Of a stretch of 64,000 nt of DNA, positions 14,301 to 28,770 are shown piece after piece. The stretch's first letter is position 1, and the number at the start of each line of letters is the position of its first letter. A program made the translations under genes and the position numbers. Location of the stretch: NCBI GenBank assembly GCA_034766995.1, contig CM068316.1:29351606-29415605 (forward strand), in the 5' to 3' direction. This DNA comes from Acanthacorydalis orientalis. Lineage: Eukaryota; Arthropoda; Insecta; Megaloptera; Corydalidae. The notes below the pieces were generated by a model. That model searched no databases. It saw only the letters and a program-made list of their open reading frames with translations, and was not told the DNA's origin.

Positions 14301-16244
14301 AAAGAAATAGGTTAACCGTAAAAAATTATTCATCTGTATAATTTGAGCATACATTAATTAAATATTCCTCGCCTTAAATGTTTTTCTTTGTATTTAGACT
14401 CACGTGAGACTCACTACCTGTTATTTTGTGTTTTAATACGAAAACATGCCTATAATTTCAAAAATTATTGATCTACAACGACAATATTCTATATGAAATA
14501 ACTTTATTCATAATAAATAATGCAATGGTTGTTTTATATTTTAAAACTAAAATTATTTATTACAGGAACTCTTTGTGCCATGAACTCTTTCAAACTGAAA
14601 ATTTAATTCGATTACTCTCATTTAATTTGTTTACATTTAGATGTTTCTGTATTAAACTAAATAAATAACAAGATTTAATGGAAAGAAAATACAAATGAAA
14701 AATCAATTTAATTTCATATTTATACATTAACGAAATCGGTACATTAAAAACAAATTTATTTTTTAAAAGGAGCTTGTTTATTTGTTATATAATATTATGA
14801 ATATATAATTAAAAAGGTAAAACGCCGTATGTTAAATATATTCTTTCCTCTACGTGTTCCAAGTAATGGTAGATATAAATATTATATGACGATCTGAAAG
14901 CATATCATTTGTGCCATACATAAAAGGACATTTGCTGATGTAAACAAATGTGAACATCTTAAGTATAACATGCAATATTATATTTCGTTATACACAAAGT
15001 AACTTTTATTTGTATTATATATTATAACATTTCAATTATTCTCCGTACGTTAAATATTTACTTACTGACATGTATACAAAAAACGATTCTGTTTAGATTA
15101 ATTTATACCACTTTTAAGCTACTTTACTAAAGTGAAATATACAATATTACTTTTTATCAAAGAATATTTGTACATTATTAGACAATATATTTGTTTTTGT
15201 TATTATTTTTCATGTATATTTTTCTTGTTTTTTTTTTAATATACTTATATACAATATATTTACAAATGATTTATTTTCTTCCGCTTACGTTTTAATTTTT
15301 ATTTTTTTTTATTAAATTTATAATTGTAGTTTTCAAATAAGTTTAAGCTTTAAAAATATAAATTCATAAAAAATATCTGTAAGGATAATGCATACAAAAT
15401 TGGAGTTTGAAGGTAGAAAATAATTTTGTATATATTTGGCATTCAATGTCTAATAAAATAACATTTTAATTGATAACTTAATTTCATATCATCAAACCTA
15501 ATAGTCTCTTACGGCTGTTATTATATGATTATTTATTATTACTTCTTTTATGATACTTTTCATTTTGAAAATCTTCAAAAAAACTAATACTCATTATTTT
15601 AAAGTAATAATAAATTATTTGCATAATATTTTAGAGTATTATTTTTACAATAAGACTACTTTTATGTCTTTTCTCGTTACTAAGACGGAAATATATTATC
15701 AAACAAATATGTATATTGTACATTTAAGGAAAAATGTAAATAATGTCTATAAGAACCTATGTGTTACTTTACTTGCACAGTTTAGAAACTTATTAACCAT
15801 CAAATAGAATAACTCTTAATGAGTTATAAGGAATTTCGCTAAAGCGTTTTAGTCAATTTTAATGAAATTTTACAAAAACGATTCGTCATTCATATCTCCA
15901 TATACATAATAACTTGGAAACAATTGTAAGTATTTTTCTTAATGTTTCATTATTTTCTTCTTATTATACTTGGAAAATGATATTTTTTCTATTAGACATA
16001 TGTAAGAACACTAACAAAGTAAACTTTTCTTGTATTTCCGAATAGGAAAAAATAAAAATCTTATAAATTTATATCAACTTGTTTGTAGGCACTAATGAAT
16101 TTATCTGTCAACGTACCCCTAAACTACAACTATCATTCTATCTGTATCAAATTGTTTATATTTTTGTAAGTACCCGAAAATTTGTAAATGGACCTTAGTG
16201 AATATATTAAGTGCTACGGAAACTCCCGTACTTTTTTTATACAT

Positions 16245-16281
<37 letters not shown>

Positions 16282-16379
16282 ACGATGCGTTATTGATCAC
16301 TAGTAATTAATCTGGCTTGAATAAAACCGGTTTTAAACGGAAGATCAACATATATAGATTACTCGGGTAAAGCATGTGA
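14301..16379. other. non-coding stretch
   Basis: No convincing gene. The ORFs at 14468 and 15550 are AT-driven. A short (TA)n tract at 16255-16281 lies close to the next mariner. A splice-like acceptor at 14575 opens a short phase-1 frame (TLCAMNSFKLKI, stop) that is probably chance. Confidence 0.6.
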
Positions 16380-17425
16380 ATTAGTTTCCATTCACATTTC
16401 GAACATAAGTGAAGAAAAAGTACATTTGAGACATAATATACTTCTTTCGTTCTAAAAATATTTATCCATTCTGTAGATAGAAAAAAACGTGTATGAAGTG
16501 TTTGAAAATCTACAATAACAGCTCCAATAGGCCAAAGGTGCTTTATTAACTTTTGTTAGGATGATTTTTCTTTGAAAGGTGAACCTAGATCAGGAAAACC
16601 ATCAGATGTAAATGAATAAGTTCTACGAATAATACAATAATAAATTCAAATTTTACTTTAACGCCCATAAATGTGGGTTGTAAGCTTATAATTCATCACA
16701 CAACCTCGCTTTAATATTGAACCGTTTGGTTTTGTGTCAAATCTTTTTGTTTGGATACCACATGAATTAAGCAAAAAAGATTAATGGATAAAATTTCCAT
16801 ACAGGCTTCAAATCTAACCTGTAAAAAAGACAGCTATTTGGACCACCTGATAATTAAAGATGAAGAGTAGATAGTGGATTACAAAAATGTGGCAAGAAAA
16901 TAAGCCTATATTTATCTTGGCAAAACTCCTTCGTCAAAAGTAGGTGTTCATCATAAGAAGGGTATGCTGTGTTTTTGGTGGGCCCGCAGGGACATGATAT
17001 ATTTTAAGCTTTTGAAAGAGGTGAGACTGTCGATGCTGATAGTTATTGTATGCTACATGAGAACTATACTGCAGAAATTTAATGTAAGCGTCTATCTTTT
17101 GCCAACCAAAGTGGTATAATACTTAATCACGATAACGTCAGAACACATGTGGCAAGAGAAAGCATTAAAAAAATTGGTGTATTGAGTATAAAATCTTATT
17201 TAAGCCACCATATCTTCCAGGTATTGCACTATCAGACTGCGATCTATTTAGATTGTGGCAACAGTTTTTGGATGAAAAGGAAAACTTAATTTTAAATATG
17301 TTCAAACGGCAGAAGAGGAATCGTTCGCCTCCAAAAGCGAGTTTTTCTTTTCCAAGGGATTGAATAAGCTACCGAAATACTGGAAAATACTTCTATCTGA
17401 TAAAATAAATTATATTTTGGATTAA
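16380..17425 (+). mobile_element. decayed mariner, near full transposase length
   Basis: A degenerate DD34D transposase on the plus strand in several frames. The N-terminal part includes EEKVHLRHNILLSF, and the end of the helix-turn-helix region reads LKGEPRSGKPSDVNE-like (about 16575-16620). The linker VPHELSKK follows near 16760, and the first-Asp region (LIIKDEE) near 16850 has lost its frame. The second Asp is in HDNVRTHVARESIKK (about 17127) and the third in GIALSDCDLF (about 17220-17255). The C-terminus includes KLPKYWK near 17370. Terminal repeats could not be assigned. It belongs to a lineage different from the two mini-mariner families. Confidence 0.85.
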
Positions 17426-17606
17426 ATATTAAATAAAAAATAAAAAGTAAATAATTTTTATTCTTTAAATATTTTTATTTCAAATTTGTTTAAGTACAAC
17501 AAACACCACCGATGATTATTCTAAGTGGGTATTTACAATATTGGCATATACACACGTATAATCTATGATTTTTATATTTTAAGCCAATAATCATTGCATA
17601 GTACTA

Positions 17607-18162
17607 GGTTGGTAGAAAAATAATTGCGGTTTATGAATTTCAAATTCATATACACTTTTTAATTTTAGTTGTTTTAAGTGGTCCAGAACTGCCGGATGAC
17701 TAACGATTAACTTTTATGCAAATTCTTGAATTATTGTGCTAGGTTCTGATTCAACTAACGCCTTTAGATGGTCTCTATGAACTGAAAAAGGACGCCCAAA
17801 ACCTTCTTCATTTTCAAGACTCTCGTCCTAAACACGAAATTTTTAGAACCACTATTGCACCGTACGTTCTTTAACAGTTCACACACCAAAAGCATCGTTT
17901 AGTTTACGAGCAGTTTCTGCAGCTTTATCACTCATTTTGAACTCATACAAGAAAATTGATCATATTTGCGTCTTTTGTATTTTTAATTCAATAACACAAT
18001 TTGAAGTAAAATTATAATAAGCCCAAAATCAATGTTGCTAAAATATAGACTGAAAAAAATGCACTTTAAATTAATATTAACATAAACACTATGAAATGGC
18101 ACTTTCATTGAAAAAAAATAAAGTTAGAATTCAGAAAAAAAGCAATTATCTTCCTACCAACC
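17607..18162 (-). mobile_element. HTH-only mini-mariner, copy 2
   Basis: A 556 bp element flanked by TA at both ends. The left TIR GGTTGGTAGAAAAATAATTG and the right TIR ...AATTATCTTCCTACCAACC are good inverted copies. On the minus strand it keeps the transposase N-terminus (KAAETARKLNDAFGV near 17900, then SLENEEGFGRP, then a second helix-turn-helix ending HLKQLKLK). It then passes straight to the family's 3' non-coding end (GTATATGAATTTGAAATTCA). No catalytic domain is present, and frames are interrupted. Confidence 0.9.
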
Positions 18163-19029
18163 TAGTAAAATAGTATTTGTTTTTACGAACATAAGTAGTT
18201 TCCTTTCAGATGTTTATCACTGAATGATTGTTGCAAATACACTGCATTTAATTCGGGCACGTTTAATTATGTTATATAGTTGTTGATTGTACGAATAACA
18301 TAATGTTAATATCCGTTGCAATGAATAGTAATGCAAAAGTACTATAATTATTGTAAAGGTATTCAAAACATTGATCAGATATCACATATCTATTTTTTTT
18401 AAATTGTGTTGTGATATGAACCATCAGCATAAATCAGTTGAGTTACTTACTAATAAAAAAAAATGTTTCATTCGAGTAGTACTTTAGTACAATTTTTATT
18501 AATTTTATAAAATATTAGTTTATCTAAATTTTATATTTGTGTTGAGTATTCAAATAAAATAATATTATTTAAATTCTCTATAGGAATACATTTTAAAAAA
18601 TGAAACACTACTGTAAAAACTGTATGACGAAAAAAATTTAATTTGTATTTGTTTTGAAAGAGAAACTTATTTTCAAATTTGTATATATATATATATATAT
18701 ATATATACATAATTGTTATTTATATATACTTAAATATTGCAAATTTAAAATTCTTCAGTTTGGATTCCACTTTATTGTGTAAACATGGTTTTTGTGTACA
18801 TTATATACAATAAATTTTTATTAAAGTAATTGAAAGTCAAGTGTTTCCAATATTTACAAATGTAACAAGTTTTGTAATTTTCGAAATATTTTTGTAACTG
18901 TGTTTACCTCTTTTGTAATTCGAATTCCATTGAAATCAATATTAAGTCTCATGTTTACAATGTACTGCGTAACACTGAACTTAATTATCTGTTTTTGACG
19001 ACAGGTTTACATACACACGTGTATTTATA

Positions 19030-19081
<52 letters not shown>

Positions 19082-20226
19082 GTACATATATTCCTTTTGC
19101 ATATAAGGGTTTGCCTGTAATAATTATTTTACCGTAGATGTTCTTCAGCTAAATATCTAAATATATTTTCTGTGATGAATTTATGTAAACATTGATAATA
19201 TAATATATTTTTTATTAAAAAATCATATGATTTAAAATTACTCCCAAATAATTTTTTTGGAAATTTATAATAAACATTTTTATTTATATAAAATTAATTA
19301 TCTTTTGATTATTTGTGCAATATTTTTATCTGATCTCATATGCATTCGTAAATTTATTTTTTTTAAATTATATTAACAACATTTTATATTTACTTAATGT
19401 TTCACAATTGACGATTTTTAACATTAGTTTTCTATATATAAAAAATAATTCTATCGTGAAATTTCCATACAATTTTTTTTATTTTTATGTAGAACACCTC
19501 CTTGCAACGTACCCCCCTCCCCCCGCTTCACTTTACAAGTATCAAGTTAACTATTTCTATTCCCGATCATCAAATATTGGTTCATGGATATCGCGTGGTC
19601 TCTGTTCTGATTGGTTGACATCAGTCACATATATCTAGCTCTATTACGGTGTGCAACTAAAGAGGTGTATATATGATTTCATTATAAAACTGATAAGAAA
19701 TTTATTCAAAATATTGTATTCACTGAAACATTAGAGTAAATAAATTGTTACACATTTTAACATTGTATTTTGTCGTTAATTTTTATAAACTTTTCCAATA
19801 AAAACTTTACGACTTACATTTTACACAGATTATTTGTGCGTATAATTTGTTAATTTCTGTTCTTGTTAGGAGAGAGCGAGCAAGATGCAAAGCCTCCTAG
19901 TGATCAGCGAATGAGTAAAGGGCAGAACCCCCCGGTTATTAAAAAAATATTCTATTGTACATAGTTTGTTTACCTAAAACTGTTGTCTTCACAATTTATA
20001 GCAGTATTTCACTATAATATTTCATTACGGAAAAAGGTTAAGGAAAGTGTTATTATACGTGACTAGAATTGAGAACCATTTCACAGATGTAATCTTATTT
20101 GAATCGGTATTTTTTCAAGAGAAACAACGAAATATATTTACAATAAATATATTGGACCTTTAGTAGTTAAACAACTAAATTATAAAAAAAGCAATTATTA
20201 GTTATTTTATTTTAATGCATACATAA

Positions 20227-20275
<49 letters not shown>

Positions 20276-21450
20276 TATGTAATCTACACAGGAGTTTAAT
20301 CTAAAAGTATTTAAGATAATGTTATTGTTATTCATTTATAATCAAAAATCAATATTACTTGTTTTTTTTCTTCTATACGAATCGTTTCTAGTTAAATGTA
20401 AGTAATTAAAATTATTCGATAATATCTTTTTTATTATTAAATAGTCATTTTATAGATATTTCATTTGTTATAAATACTTTCGTATTAAAGTAATGAATTA
20501 TTACAAAATAAAAACTATGTGCGTTGAGCGATTTTAGGTTATTCTAAATTAAAGATTAGAATTAGCTTAAAATAGTTGCACTTTTATTATTAAGTTCATA
20601 AGTTAGAATTGTTTTCTTCGAAAATTAATTTAAATTAATGAAATATTTCACTCTAGAAATTAAATATTTTAGTCATTGAAACAAAAAAAATGATCTATTC
20701 ACGTTTTTTTGTTAAGTTTATAAACAAATTCTGCTTTATTTGGGATTTCAACAACTTTTATAATAATATAGATGACAAAATTTTAAATTTATACGCTAAA
20801 TCTTCTTTAAACAATGTAATAAAATGTATGAGCGAAATTTGGATTTGATCGTTATAGAACTATAAATTATTCATAAAAGAGTTAATATTTAAAAGAAATA
20901 GACTTTTCTATTTGTGGATTAGGCTACTTTTGCTACACATGACTAATATATGGCACTAGCTATTATAAGTTTCTTTCACTCTTAAATAAGTGTGTTAAGT
21001 AAATATTTTTTTTTAATAAATATTAAACTTTTTCTAGTAATTATCATTTTTAGTGTGATACTTTTATTTCATGTATGGTACTTGAGCAACAATTATGTTT
21101 TAAATCTTTCCTACTATTGTTCGGGTGTTAATAGTGACAGCTTATAATTTTATCAAACCTTCACGTGAAAATGCGGTTGATTAATATTTAAATTCAACTC
21201 GTCGTAAAGTTTAACAAAAGTGTTTTGTTAATTCAAAGTTGTTTCTCCTTCAATTTACGATAAGAAATGAATGGAATAAAGTTATTAATGCGTCATTGCG
21301 AGTATTACTGCATGCAAGACTTCCAATCTGCACTATGAATAAATAAATTAGATCATGTAACAGTTATCAACTATTATAACTAATTACTGCGCTATATCTA
21401 AACTTTGCGGTAGTTCAAAATTATCAATTAAATTATTATTTATTTAATAT

Positions 21451-21515
<65 letters not shown>

Positions 21516-21585
21516 CAGAATCCTTAACATTTGTGAAATATCTAGTTTATTTATAATATTGATATTGTATTTTTAAGTGTATATG

Positions 21586-21636
<51 letters not shown>
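18163..21636. other. mostly non-coding stretch
   Basis: (TA)n tracts lie at 18682-18707, 19031-19079, 20229-20273, 21450-21511 and 21588-21636. A C-rich patch (CCCCCCTCCCCCCGC) lies at about 19509-19525. A candidate 45-nt exon is at 19870. Nothing else was recognised. Confidence 0.65.
19870..19914 (+). CDS. candidate 45-nt symmetric microexon
   Basis: A pyrimidine-rich acceptor (TTTCTGTTCTTGTTAG) precedes 45 nt that end at a GTAAAG donor. In phase 1-1 it reads ESEQDAKPPSDQRM, a polar and coding-like peptide that stands out from the AT background. Being symmetric, it could be included or skipped without changing frame. It fits in phase with candidate exons at 12506 and 28771. The peptide was not recognised and expression is unproven. 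Confidence 0.28.
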   Translation, partial: ERASKMQSLLVISE

Positions 21637-21641
<5 letters not shown>

Positions 21642-22211
21642 GTAGGAAATTAATTGCGGTTTTTGTTTTCTAAATTCCAATCTTGATTTTTTTCAATTAA
21701 AATTTTATTTAATCGTGTTTATGTTAATTAATCGTTTTAAATTGTTTTTAGGTCTGTATTTTGGTAACTCAGATTGTGGTTTTATTAATAATTTTGCTTC
21801 AAACTGGGCTATTGAATTAAAGATGGAAAAGAAGTAAATAGGAGCCTTTTTAAATGAGTTAAAAACAGGTGGTATAGCAGTAGAAACTGCTCGTAAAATA
21901 AACGATGTTTTTGGTGTGAGTTTTGTTAAGGAACATACGGTAAGTGGAGGTTCAAAAAATTTCGTTACGGGGACGAGAGCGTTGAAGATGAAGAAGATCA
22001 CGGGCGTCCTTTGCAGTTTATAACGACCAACTGAAGGCGTTAGTTAAATCAGAATCAACAATTCGAGAGCTTGCACAAAAGTTAAGCGTTGTGTCATTCA
22101 AAGTTAAGTCATTCAACAGTTTTGAACCACTTACGACAGCTAGGAAAATCAAAAAAGCTTGACATGTATATGAATTTTAAGGTTATAAGCCGCAATTATT
22201 TTTCTACAAAC

Positions 22212-22212
<1 letters not shown>
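21637..22212 (+). mobile_element. HTH-only mini-mariner, copy 3
   Basis: A 576 bp element between two long (TA)n tracts. The left end (TGTTGGTAGGAAATTAATTG) and the right end (...TTTTTCTACAAACC, then TA) are family TIRs. The plus strand retains MEKK at 21823, FLNELKTGGIAVETARKINDVFGV-like sequence, a SVEDEEDHGRP-like segment, and the second helix-turn-helix ending LNHLRQLGKSKKLD. A shared non-coding 3' piece follows. The minus-strand 98-codon ORF across it is a shadow. Confidence 0.9.

Positions 22213-22213
<1 letters not shown>

Positions 22214-22278
<65 letters not shown>
22214..22278. repeat. (TA)n microsatellite at a mariner end
   Basis: A 65 bp uninterrupted TA run starting at the TA target of the preceding element. 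Confidence 0.95.
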
Positions 22279-22281
<3 letters not shown>

Positions 22282-23757
22282 TAGTGAGAGAAAGAGAGAA
22301 ATATATTTTTTTATTTAACCACTTTTCCACTTGATGATAGTTGGTTGGTTATTGAGTTTTAGAGTCTTTTGACAACAAAGGCCATTGCGCCCGATCCACT
22401 TTACGAAAAAAATATGAAATCAAATTGAAATAATATCTGTTTTCTATATAATATAACCGAAATTAAATAATATATTTTGAATTTTTTTTATGAAGATATT
22501 TTTATGTAAAATTGTATTAAAGATGCAAAACAATTATTTTATAATCACATTTTATAGTACCTATAGACATTGTAAAATATATTCAAGTTTAAACAATATT
22601 TTAAAATTAATATTCAACAGTTATTCGCTTTTCAGTAATTACAATAACAAAACATCGAATTATTGACTTAATTAGTCAATGAATGTAATTAGGATAAATT
22701 ATCTTGTTTGCATTCAATTAAAAATGTTTTGTATAAATAGACATTATATAATAATTATATGTCTCAATGTTTTAGAGGATAGTTTTAATAGTTCATTTCG
22801 GAAGTTAGCACCTATAAAATAAATTTAATTACTCATACTTACCAATATTTGTTTACTATTTTATGCTCTTATTTCCAGATTGAACTCAATTAAAACAAAT
22901 CGACATATTCGTACTTTCATTGCATCAATAACACAAATTTATCATAAATATTTCTTGCACAAATAGCTACACTAATACATTTTTAAACTTGTAAACCTGT
23001 TAATGACTGAAAATGTACTTTATCAGCTGCTATATTTTCTCACTAAGTGAGTTGGATTGATACTAATTCTTTAAAATAAAATAGAGATAGATATCATGTT
23101 AACGGTGAATCATAATAATAAAATAGTTATTTTATGACTAATAAATTATAGTAACAAGTTATAAATAAACTACAATTTTATCAGTTATAAATAAATTTTG
23201 CTTTAGGTATGATTGATAAACTGAAACTGGTTTCTCATTATCTAGGTAATTTTAAATTAAATAAAAATTTATGGTAAGCAAATTGCAATAATCATTGTGA
23301 ACATATTTGGTTTAAACAATATATCTATCAACAGGAGTTCCAATAATGAACAAAGATTTATTTTTTGTTTACTACTCTTTTCAATTAATTATTCAAGAAT
23401 GAAAACCGCAGAAGCTTCAAAATACGGTAATGCAGCTCACTTAAGACCCAATCACGTTTATAAAATATTGAATATTTACCAATTAGTTCTTTTGTAGTTT
23501 TTAATATTGACAATACTAAAATATTTACAGTTTATAAAAAGGACAAGAAATTTTATTAAATATCTCTAATTATTTTTTTTTTAATTTTTAGTCTTTCAGT
23601 AATTTAAATATGGAAATTAAAATAGTTTGCTTTCTTCCACAACAGATTATTGACAGTATTTTTAACTATATATGATAAATGTAATCACAAAGTTAAAAGT
23701 GTCTTTGTTATTCTTATAAAGATTCAATCTAATTTTACGTTAATGCTTGGAACATTA
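22279..23757. other. non-coding stretch, nothing recognised
   Basis: AT-rich, with no exon, repeat family or transposon recognised. The ORF at 23297 is short and unremarkable. Confidence 0.65.
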
Positions 23758-23913
23758 GGTTGGTAGGAAAATAATTGCGTTTTTTGTTTTCTGAATTCTA
23801 ACCTGAATTTTCTTTCAATGAACGTGTCATTTCATCGTGTTCGTGTTAATATAATTTTAAAGTTCATTTTTTGGTCTGTATTTTGGTCACAAAGACGCTA
23901 GTTTTTTTATTAA

Positions 23914-25303
23914 CACTAGATTTACAAAACCTGTAAATTTGACGGATTTCAGATTAAAAATAAAGAAAAGATAACTATTATTTTTTTGAAATATTATATT
24001 GACTTTTATTGATATAATGATATGAATATATATCTCTATAATGATATTAATGTATTCAATTTATTCAAATTTCTACCTTTGCTTAACTGTTTATATTAGG
24101 TGTGTGCAAAAATAATAGATGTTTTAATCATTTGAAAACCATGTAAAATCTGTAATTATTTTTGGACCAACCTAATAGTATACCTATTTATCCGGACACC
24201 CGTCAAATTGACGGAATAACAAATTTTGTGTTGAGCATCCTAAAAGTCTCTATTTATCAAATTATAACTAAACCCACGAAGTGATCTGATACAGTAGAGA
24301 ACAAAGAAAACTACAATGTGAAAGTGAATATCGTATTTCGTCCTTTGAGAAATGAAATAGTATATATGCCATACAATTTTCGATTGAATGGGAAGAATTG
24401 AGCTCACAGACTTTTTTTCGTTCTTCTCATTATTTAGATTACTATTATATTATTATTTGGAACACTGTTTTTATATAAAATTGGAATTTACTTGTAAAAA
24501 AATTACTTGCAAAAAAATTACTCTAGTTGGCACTATACGTGTAAATAAAAAAAATACCAAAAACTGCTAAATCTAAGAAAGATAATATGGTCCTGTTTTC
24601 CACACGACTTTATAAAGAAGAAAATTATGTTTTATCAATTTACAAATCAAGCCAAATAAAAAGGTATTATTATTCAGTTGAAGACATAAATTTATAAAAA
24701 ATAGGAACGATAATAAACGTGTCCCGGAGACAATTACATTCTACAAAAAGACCAAGTTTGGAGTGGATACATCAAATGGTACGAAAATATAGTCATTGCA
24801 GAGTTCCGTAGATGGATGAATACATGGCTTCTTCATGTATTTTATAACATTTTAGAATTAGAAGCTACCAATGCGCGGATATGGTACAAGGAGACTACTG
24901 GACTAAATATATTGAGAAAATATTTTATTTTTTTATTGTCTGAAGAATTGTGAGAGACAACAAAGAATTAGAGAGGGACTACTGAGATGAGTGTAAGACG
25001 ACATACAAACCTTCGTCGAATATAGGAAATTCCAATAACAATCGGAAGTTCTGCCAAATCGGATTTTGTAAAAAAATAAAACCAATAATATTTGCCGCGA
25101 GTTAAGAAAGTTTGTGTGGGGAAAATGTACTCTCAAAACAGAATTTTATGTAAAAAATATACTATCAATGCGTGTCAATAAAAATGTTATGAATAAAATA
25201 AATAAATTAATCCTTATTATCAAAAAACTTTATTTTAATGTATCCGACAAAATAACAGATTACAATAAAAATATGTATACAATAAATTCCCGCAAATCTA
25301 GTG
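23914..25303 (+). mobile_element. piggyBac remnant, nested, TTAA-flanked
   Basis: The ends are exact inverted repeats, CACTAGATTT at 23914 and AAATCTAGTG ending at 25303. Each is bordered by TTAA (23910-23913 and 25304-25307), the piggyBac target duplication. Subterminal CCCGTCAAATTGACGG lies near 24203. Only the C-terminal third of the transposase remains, frameshifted: ITLVGTIRVNKK (about 24517), SKKDNMVLFSTRLYKEENY, PETITFYKKTKFGVDT (GVD carries the third catalytic Asp), WMNTWLLHVFYNILELEATN, and a Cys-rich tail (FCQIGFC, CRELRKFV, GKCTLK) typical of the zinc-binding end domain. At 1.39 kb it is well short of the roughly 2.4 kb of full elements and is inactive. Confidence 0.93.
24099..24172. 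mobile_element. 74-bp miniature mariner, MADE1-like
   Basis: A tiny element flanked by TA. The left end GGTGTGTGCAAAAATAATAG and the right end ...TAATTATTTTTGGACCAACC are inverted mariner-type TIRs with almost nothing between them. Size and terminal sequence recall the MADE1 miniatures of Hsmar1-type mariners (about 80 bp). It lies inside the piggyBac remnant and therefore inserted after it. Confidence 0.75.
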
Positions 25304-25720
25304 TTAATTTTGTCTCAAATTGGGTTATTAAATTAAAGATGGAAAAGAAAAAAATAAGGTTAATATTTTGTATGAGTTTAAAACGGATAGTAATGTAGTA
25401 GAAATTTCTCGTAAACTAAATAATGTTTTTAGTACAGATACTGTTAAGGAACGTATAGTGCAATGGCGATTCCAAAAATTTAGTACTGGGGTCGAAAGCT
25501 TTCAAGATGAAGAAGTTGGCAAGCGTCCATATTCAGTTCATAACAAACAACTGAGGGCGTTATAATCAGAATCACGAACAAAAATTCGAGAGCTTATACA
25601 AAAGTTAAGCGTTAGTCATTCAACAATTCTACATCACTTAAAACTGTTAGGAAAATCAAAAAAGAAAAACAATGTATATAGATTTGAAGATCATTAACCG
25701 CAATTATTTTTCAAACAATC

Positions 25721-27071
<1,351 letters not shown>

Positions 27072-28015
27072 GTTTGGTGCAAAAGTAATTGCGATTTTCA
27101 TGTATCGAATATAAAGACGCATATATCAGTTAAAATTATATTTGTTTATCAAAATAAAGACCTTGAGACTGCACTCATTTCTTCCAACGGGAAACAAGTT
27201 TGTATATTCCTACAAGATATAATTATGTATTCCTGGAATTAACGAGTTCATGGAAATCGATTTAAGCTGATGCTTGATATTTGAAAACCTTTTCTAGGAA
27301 ATTAGTCAAATGTTTAAAAAAATAATAATCTGTCGCAGACAGGTTCGGAGAATAAGATGGGTGAGGTAAGGATTCATATCCCAGTTCATTTAATTTTCTT
27401 AAAGTCATTTGTAAGCCGTGTTGTTGGGCGTTGTTAAGAAGAAGAACTGGTCTTCTTCGATTGATTACTGCTGGCCGTAAACGATAAAATTCTATTGTAC
27501 TTTTTCAATTTCCATACATTTTTTTTCTGTTATTATTGTTTCACCGGGAACTAAGAAGTTGTAGTTAAAAATTCTACTTTCCGACCACAAAATAGTGACA
27601 ATTTTTTTTCATGAAGCTTCCGGCTTGGTGCTTCTCCTCAGTCTAACCACTGTGATGAACATTTCAGATTGTTGTAGAGAATCTACTTTTCATCACATGT
27701 AACAATGCGATCAAAAAAGGGATCATTTTTTTTATATAAAAGAAGCGCAAAGGATACTTCGTATCGCCTAATTGGGTGATGTTCGTTTAGTTCATACGGC
27801 ACCCATTTATCCAATTTTTTTGTTTTTCCAATTGTCAAATGTCGAACAACGTTTGAATGATCATCATTGAGTTCTTCTGCCACCTCTACAATTATTTTAT
27901 GTGGATTTGCTTAACTAATGGTTCTTACAACATTACTGTATATAACTAAAGAACGTCCACGACCCTCCTCACCATCAAAGCTTTCGTTTCCGTTACGAAA
28001 TTTTTGGGATAAATA
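27072..28015 (-). mobile_element. Hsmar1-like mariner, 5'-truncated, catalytic D to N
   Basis: The left TIR GTTTGGTGCAAAAGTAATTG is almost identical to the well-known Hsmar1/MADE1 end. The minus strand encodes a decayed transposase: NGNESFDGEEGRGRS, then HLTIGKTKKLDKWVPYEL (27683-27883), the first Asp in IVTCDEK, a second motif LLLNNAQQH where the catalytic Asp of HDNARPH is Asn, and the third Asp in SATDYYFF after KLNELGYESLPHPSYS. The first helix-turn-helix and the right TIR are not visible, so it is truncated near 28015. Frameshifts add to the loss of activity. Confidence 0.88.
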
Positions 28016-28212
28016 CTATTTTACAATAATATTCCTTAAATATTAATGTTATTATAGATTTCTTTGCAATTGATGATCAGTTATAAAAAAGTCAAAATTT
28101 ATATTCAAATTATATATTTAATAAGTTTTATTATCTCTAACATCTAATTGAAAATATTATCTATGGAATATAGTATTATTCTAAATAGAAAATATTACTT
28201 GTAATAAACAAC

Positions 28213-28267
<55 letters not shown>

Positions 28268-28576
28268 ATGAAACTCGAATAAAAATTTCTTTGTGCTGTT
28301 TAAGAAACATTACAAATAAATTATCATAATCGTTCTATAAAATGTTAAACTACAATTAATCAAAAAATAAAGGAACTAAATATTTAAAGATCAGATAAAA
28401 TTTTAAAATATTTTTTTAAATAACTATCTAATTCACAAGTAGAATATTAACTACGAAAGCTAGAAACTCCAAACATATGTATTATCAACCAATTAAACAA
28501 TCAGAATTAACAGAAATAATAACCAACTTGCATCTCTTCATTTGAATGCTTATGTTACTTACAGTAATAAGAAAAC

Positions 28577-28578
28577 AT

Positions 28579-28635
<57 letters not shown>

Positions 28636-28676
28636 ATATTTATACACACACATAAATATATATATAAATATATATA

Positions 28677-28719
<43 letters not shown>
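28577..28719. repeat. compound (TA)n tract
   Basis: Three TA runs separated by TTTATA and ACACACACATAAA phrases, ending about 50 bp before the acceptor-like site at 28770. Confidence 0.92.
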
Positions 28720-28721
<2 letters not shown>

Positions 28722-28770
28722 CTATAATTTACTTCTACAACTACTTATATTATTCTTTTTTTTGTTTCAG

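Larger units (their letters stand above)
23758..25720 (+). mobile_element. HTH-only mini-mariner, copy 4, split by a piggyBac insertion
   Basis: The left TIR (GGTTGGTAGGAAAATAATTG after TA) is at 23758 and the decayed right TIR ends near 25720. Removing the piggyBac insert and one TTAA leaves about 569 bp, the normal size for this family. The N-terminal transposase coding starts at 25339 (MEKKKI), continues with NVFSTDTVKERIVQWRFQKF and SFQDEEVGKRP, and ends at the second helix-turn-helix (HHLKLLGKSKK). This copy retains one of the longest uninterrupted frames of the family (25368-25565). Confidence 0.9.

Noticed and set aside
18190..18225. Acceptor-like TTTCCTTTCAG with a four-codon frame
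   Set aside because: Too short to distinguish from chance in pyrimidine-rich AT sequence.
21705..22001. 98-codon minus-strand ORF
   Set aside because: It is antisense to the mini-mariner transposase N-terminus, which is the real reading.
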